This document shows positions 12,227 through 12,349 of a stretch of DNA of 12,349 nt, piece by piece (position 1 is the first letter of the stretch; the number at the start of each line of letters is the position of its first letter). The notes below the pieces were generated by a model. That model had not been told where the DNA came from, ran no database searches, and saw nothing but the letters and a program-made list of their open reading frames with translations. The translations under genes were made by a program, and so were the position numbers. Source of the stretch: DASQUP01 sp035641235 (GTDB lineage Bacteria > Actinomycetota > CADDZG01 > WHSQ01); assembly GCA_035641235.1 (NCBI GenBank), contig DASQUP010000203.1, forward strand, positions 1 to 12,349, given 5' to 3'.

Positions 12227-12349
12227 ATGGACGGCGAGCTGAGTAGGGCGTCGCAGCAATTGGCAGCCGTTCTGAGAGAACTTCGTTCGGAGCGCCGGTA
12301 CACACTGGATGCGGCGGCCCAACGAATCGGTATTAGCCGCCGGCTCCTC
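12227..12349 (+). CDS. XRE-family helix-turn-helix regulator, N-terminal part (runs off the window)
   Basis: Only the first 41 codons are present; the frame is open to the window edge. The segment LAAVLRELRSERRYTLDAAA (12-31) followed by QRIGISRRLL (32-41) matches the first helices of Cro/C1-type DNA-binding domains, in which helix 2 is LxxAAxRxGIS and helix 3 follows. The recognition helix and any effector domain lie outside. The ATG at 12227 is chosen because the homology begins a few residues later and a -10-like box lies eight bases upstream, giving a leaderless start; an ATG at 12217 is in another frame and stops quickly. It is divergent from sodA, 331 bases apart, so it could regulate itself and possibly sodA. 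Confidence 0.72.
   Translation, partial: MDGELSRASQQLAAVLRELRSERRYTLDAAAQRIGISRRLL

Overview
The window is high-GC bacterial DNA, most likely from an actinomycete lineage (Actinomycetota). The supporting signs are a short primary-type sigma factor whose regions 2-4 look actinobacterial, a free-standing Lrp/AsnC ligand-binding protein, starts that look leaderless (a TAnnnT box 6-8 nt before the ATG), and a form I aerobic carbon monoxide dehydrogenase. No gene shown is taxonomically decisive, so the assignment is inference.

Layout: (1) 200-3185 (+) is a tight operon-like run: a membrane-embedded M28-peptidase-like protein, a MoaD/ThiS-like sulfur carrier with a tail beyond its Gly-Gly, and an NAD(P)-type aldehyde dehydrogenase. 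(2) 3195-4373 (-) is thiI, convergent with the aldehyde dehydrogenase and divergent from the cox genes. (3) 4654-9355 (+) is coxM-coxS-coxL followed by an XdhC/CoxF-type maturation protein that carries a C-terminal YHS domain. CoxL has the form I signature AYRCSFR, so true CO oxidation (CO + H2O to CO2 + 2 H+ + 2 e-) is the expected activity. A nested 15-bp inverted repeat sits at the 3' end of this operon. (4) 9381-11895 (-) holds the stand-alone Lrp/AsnC-type protein, the sigma factor and a Mn/Fe superoxide dismutase. About 640 bp without a convincing gene lies between the last two. It contains a strong terminator-like hairpin inside the sigma-factor leader, a pair of 19-nt repeats with a 19-bp palindrome, and a sod terminator. 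(5) 11896-12226 has no intact gene but contains a short, possibly frameshifted coding remnant. (6) From 12227 (+) an XRE-type helix-turn-helix regulator starts and runs off the window.

How the genes may work together: the CO dehydrogenase needs a molybdenum-pterin cofactor carrying a sulfur-bridged copper. The window holds a MoaD-like carrier (dithiolene sulfur), a ThiI (sulfur transfer to tRNA) and a CoxF (cofactor maturation). The Cox maturation genes coxD, coxE and coxG are not present, so they must lie elsewhere or be dispensable. Everything else looks like ordinary chromosomal housekeeping. I see no IS element, prophage, CRISPR array, tRNA or rRNA, and no clearly new multi-gene system. 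The best candidates for something undescribed are the degenerate membrane M28 protein, the MoaD with a buried Gly-Gly, and the structured sod-sigA intergenic region.
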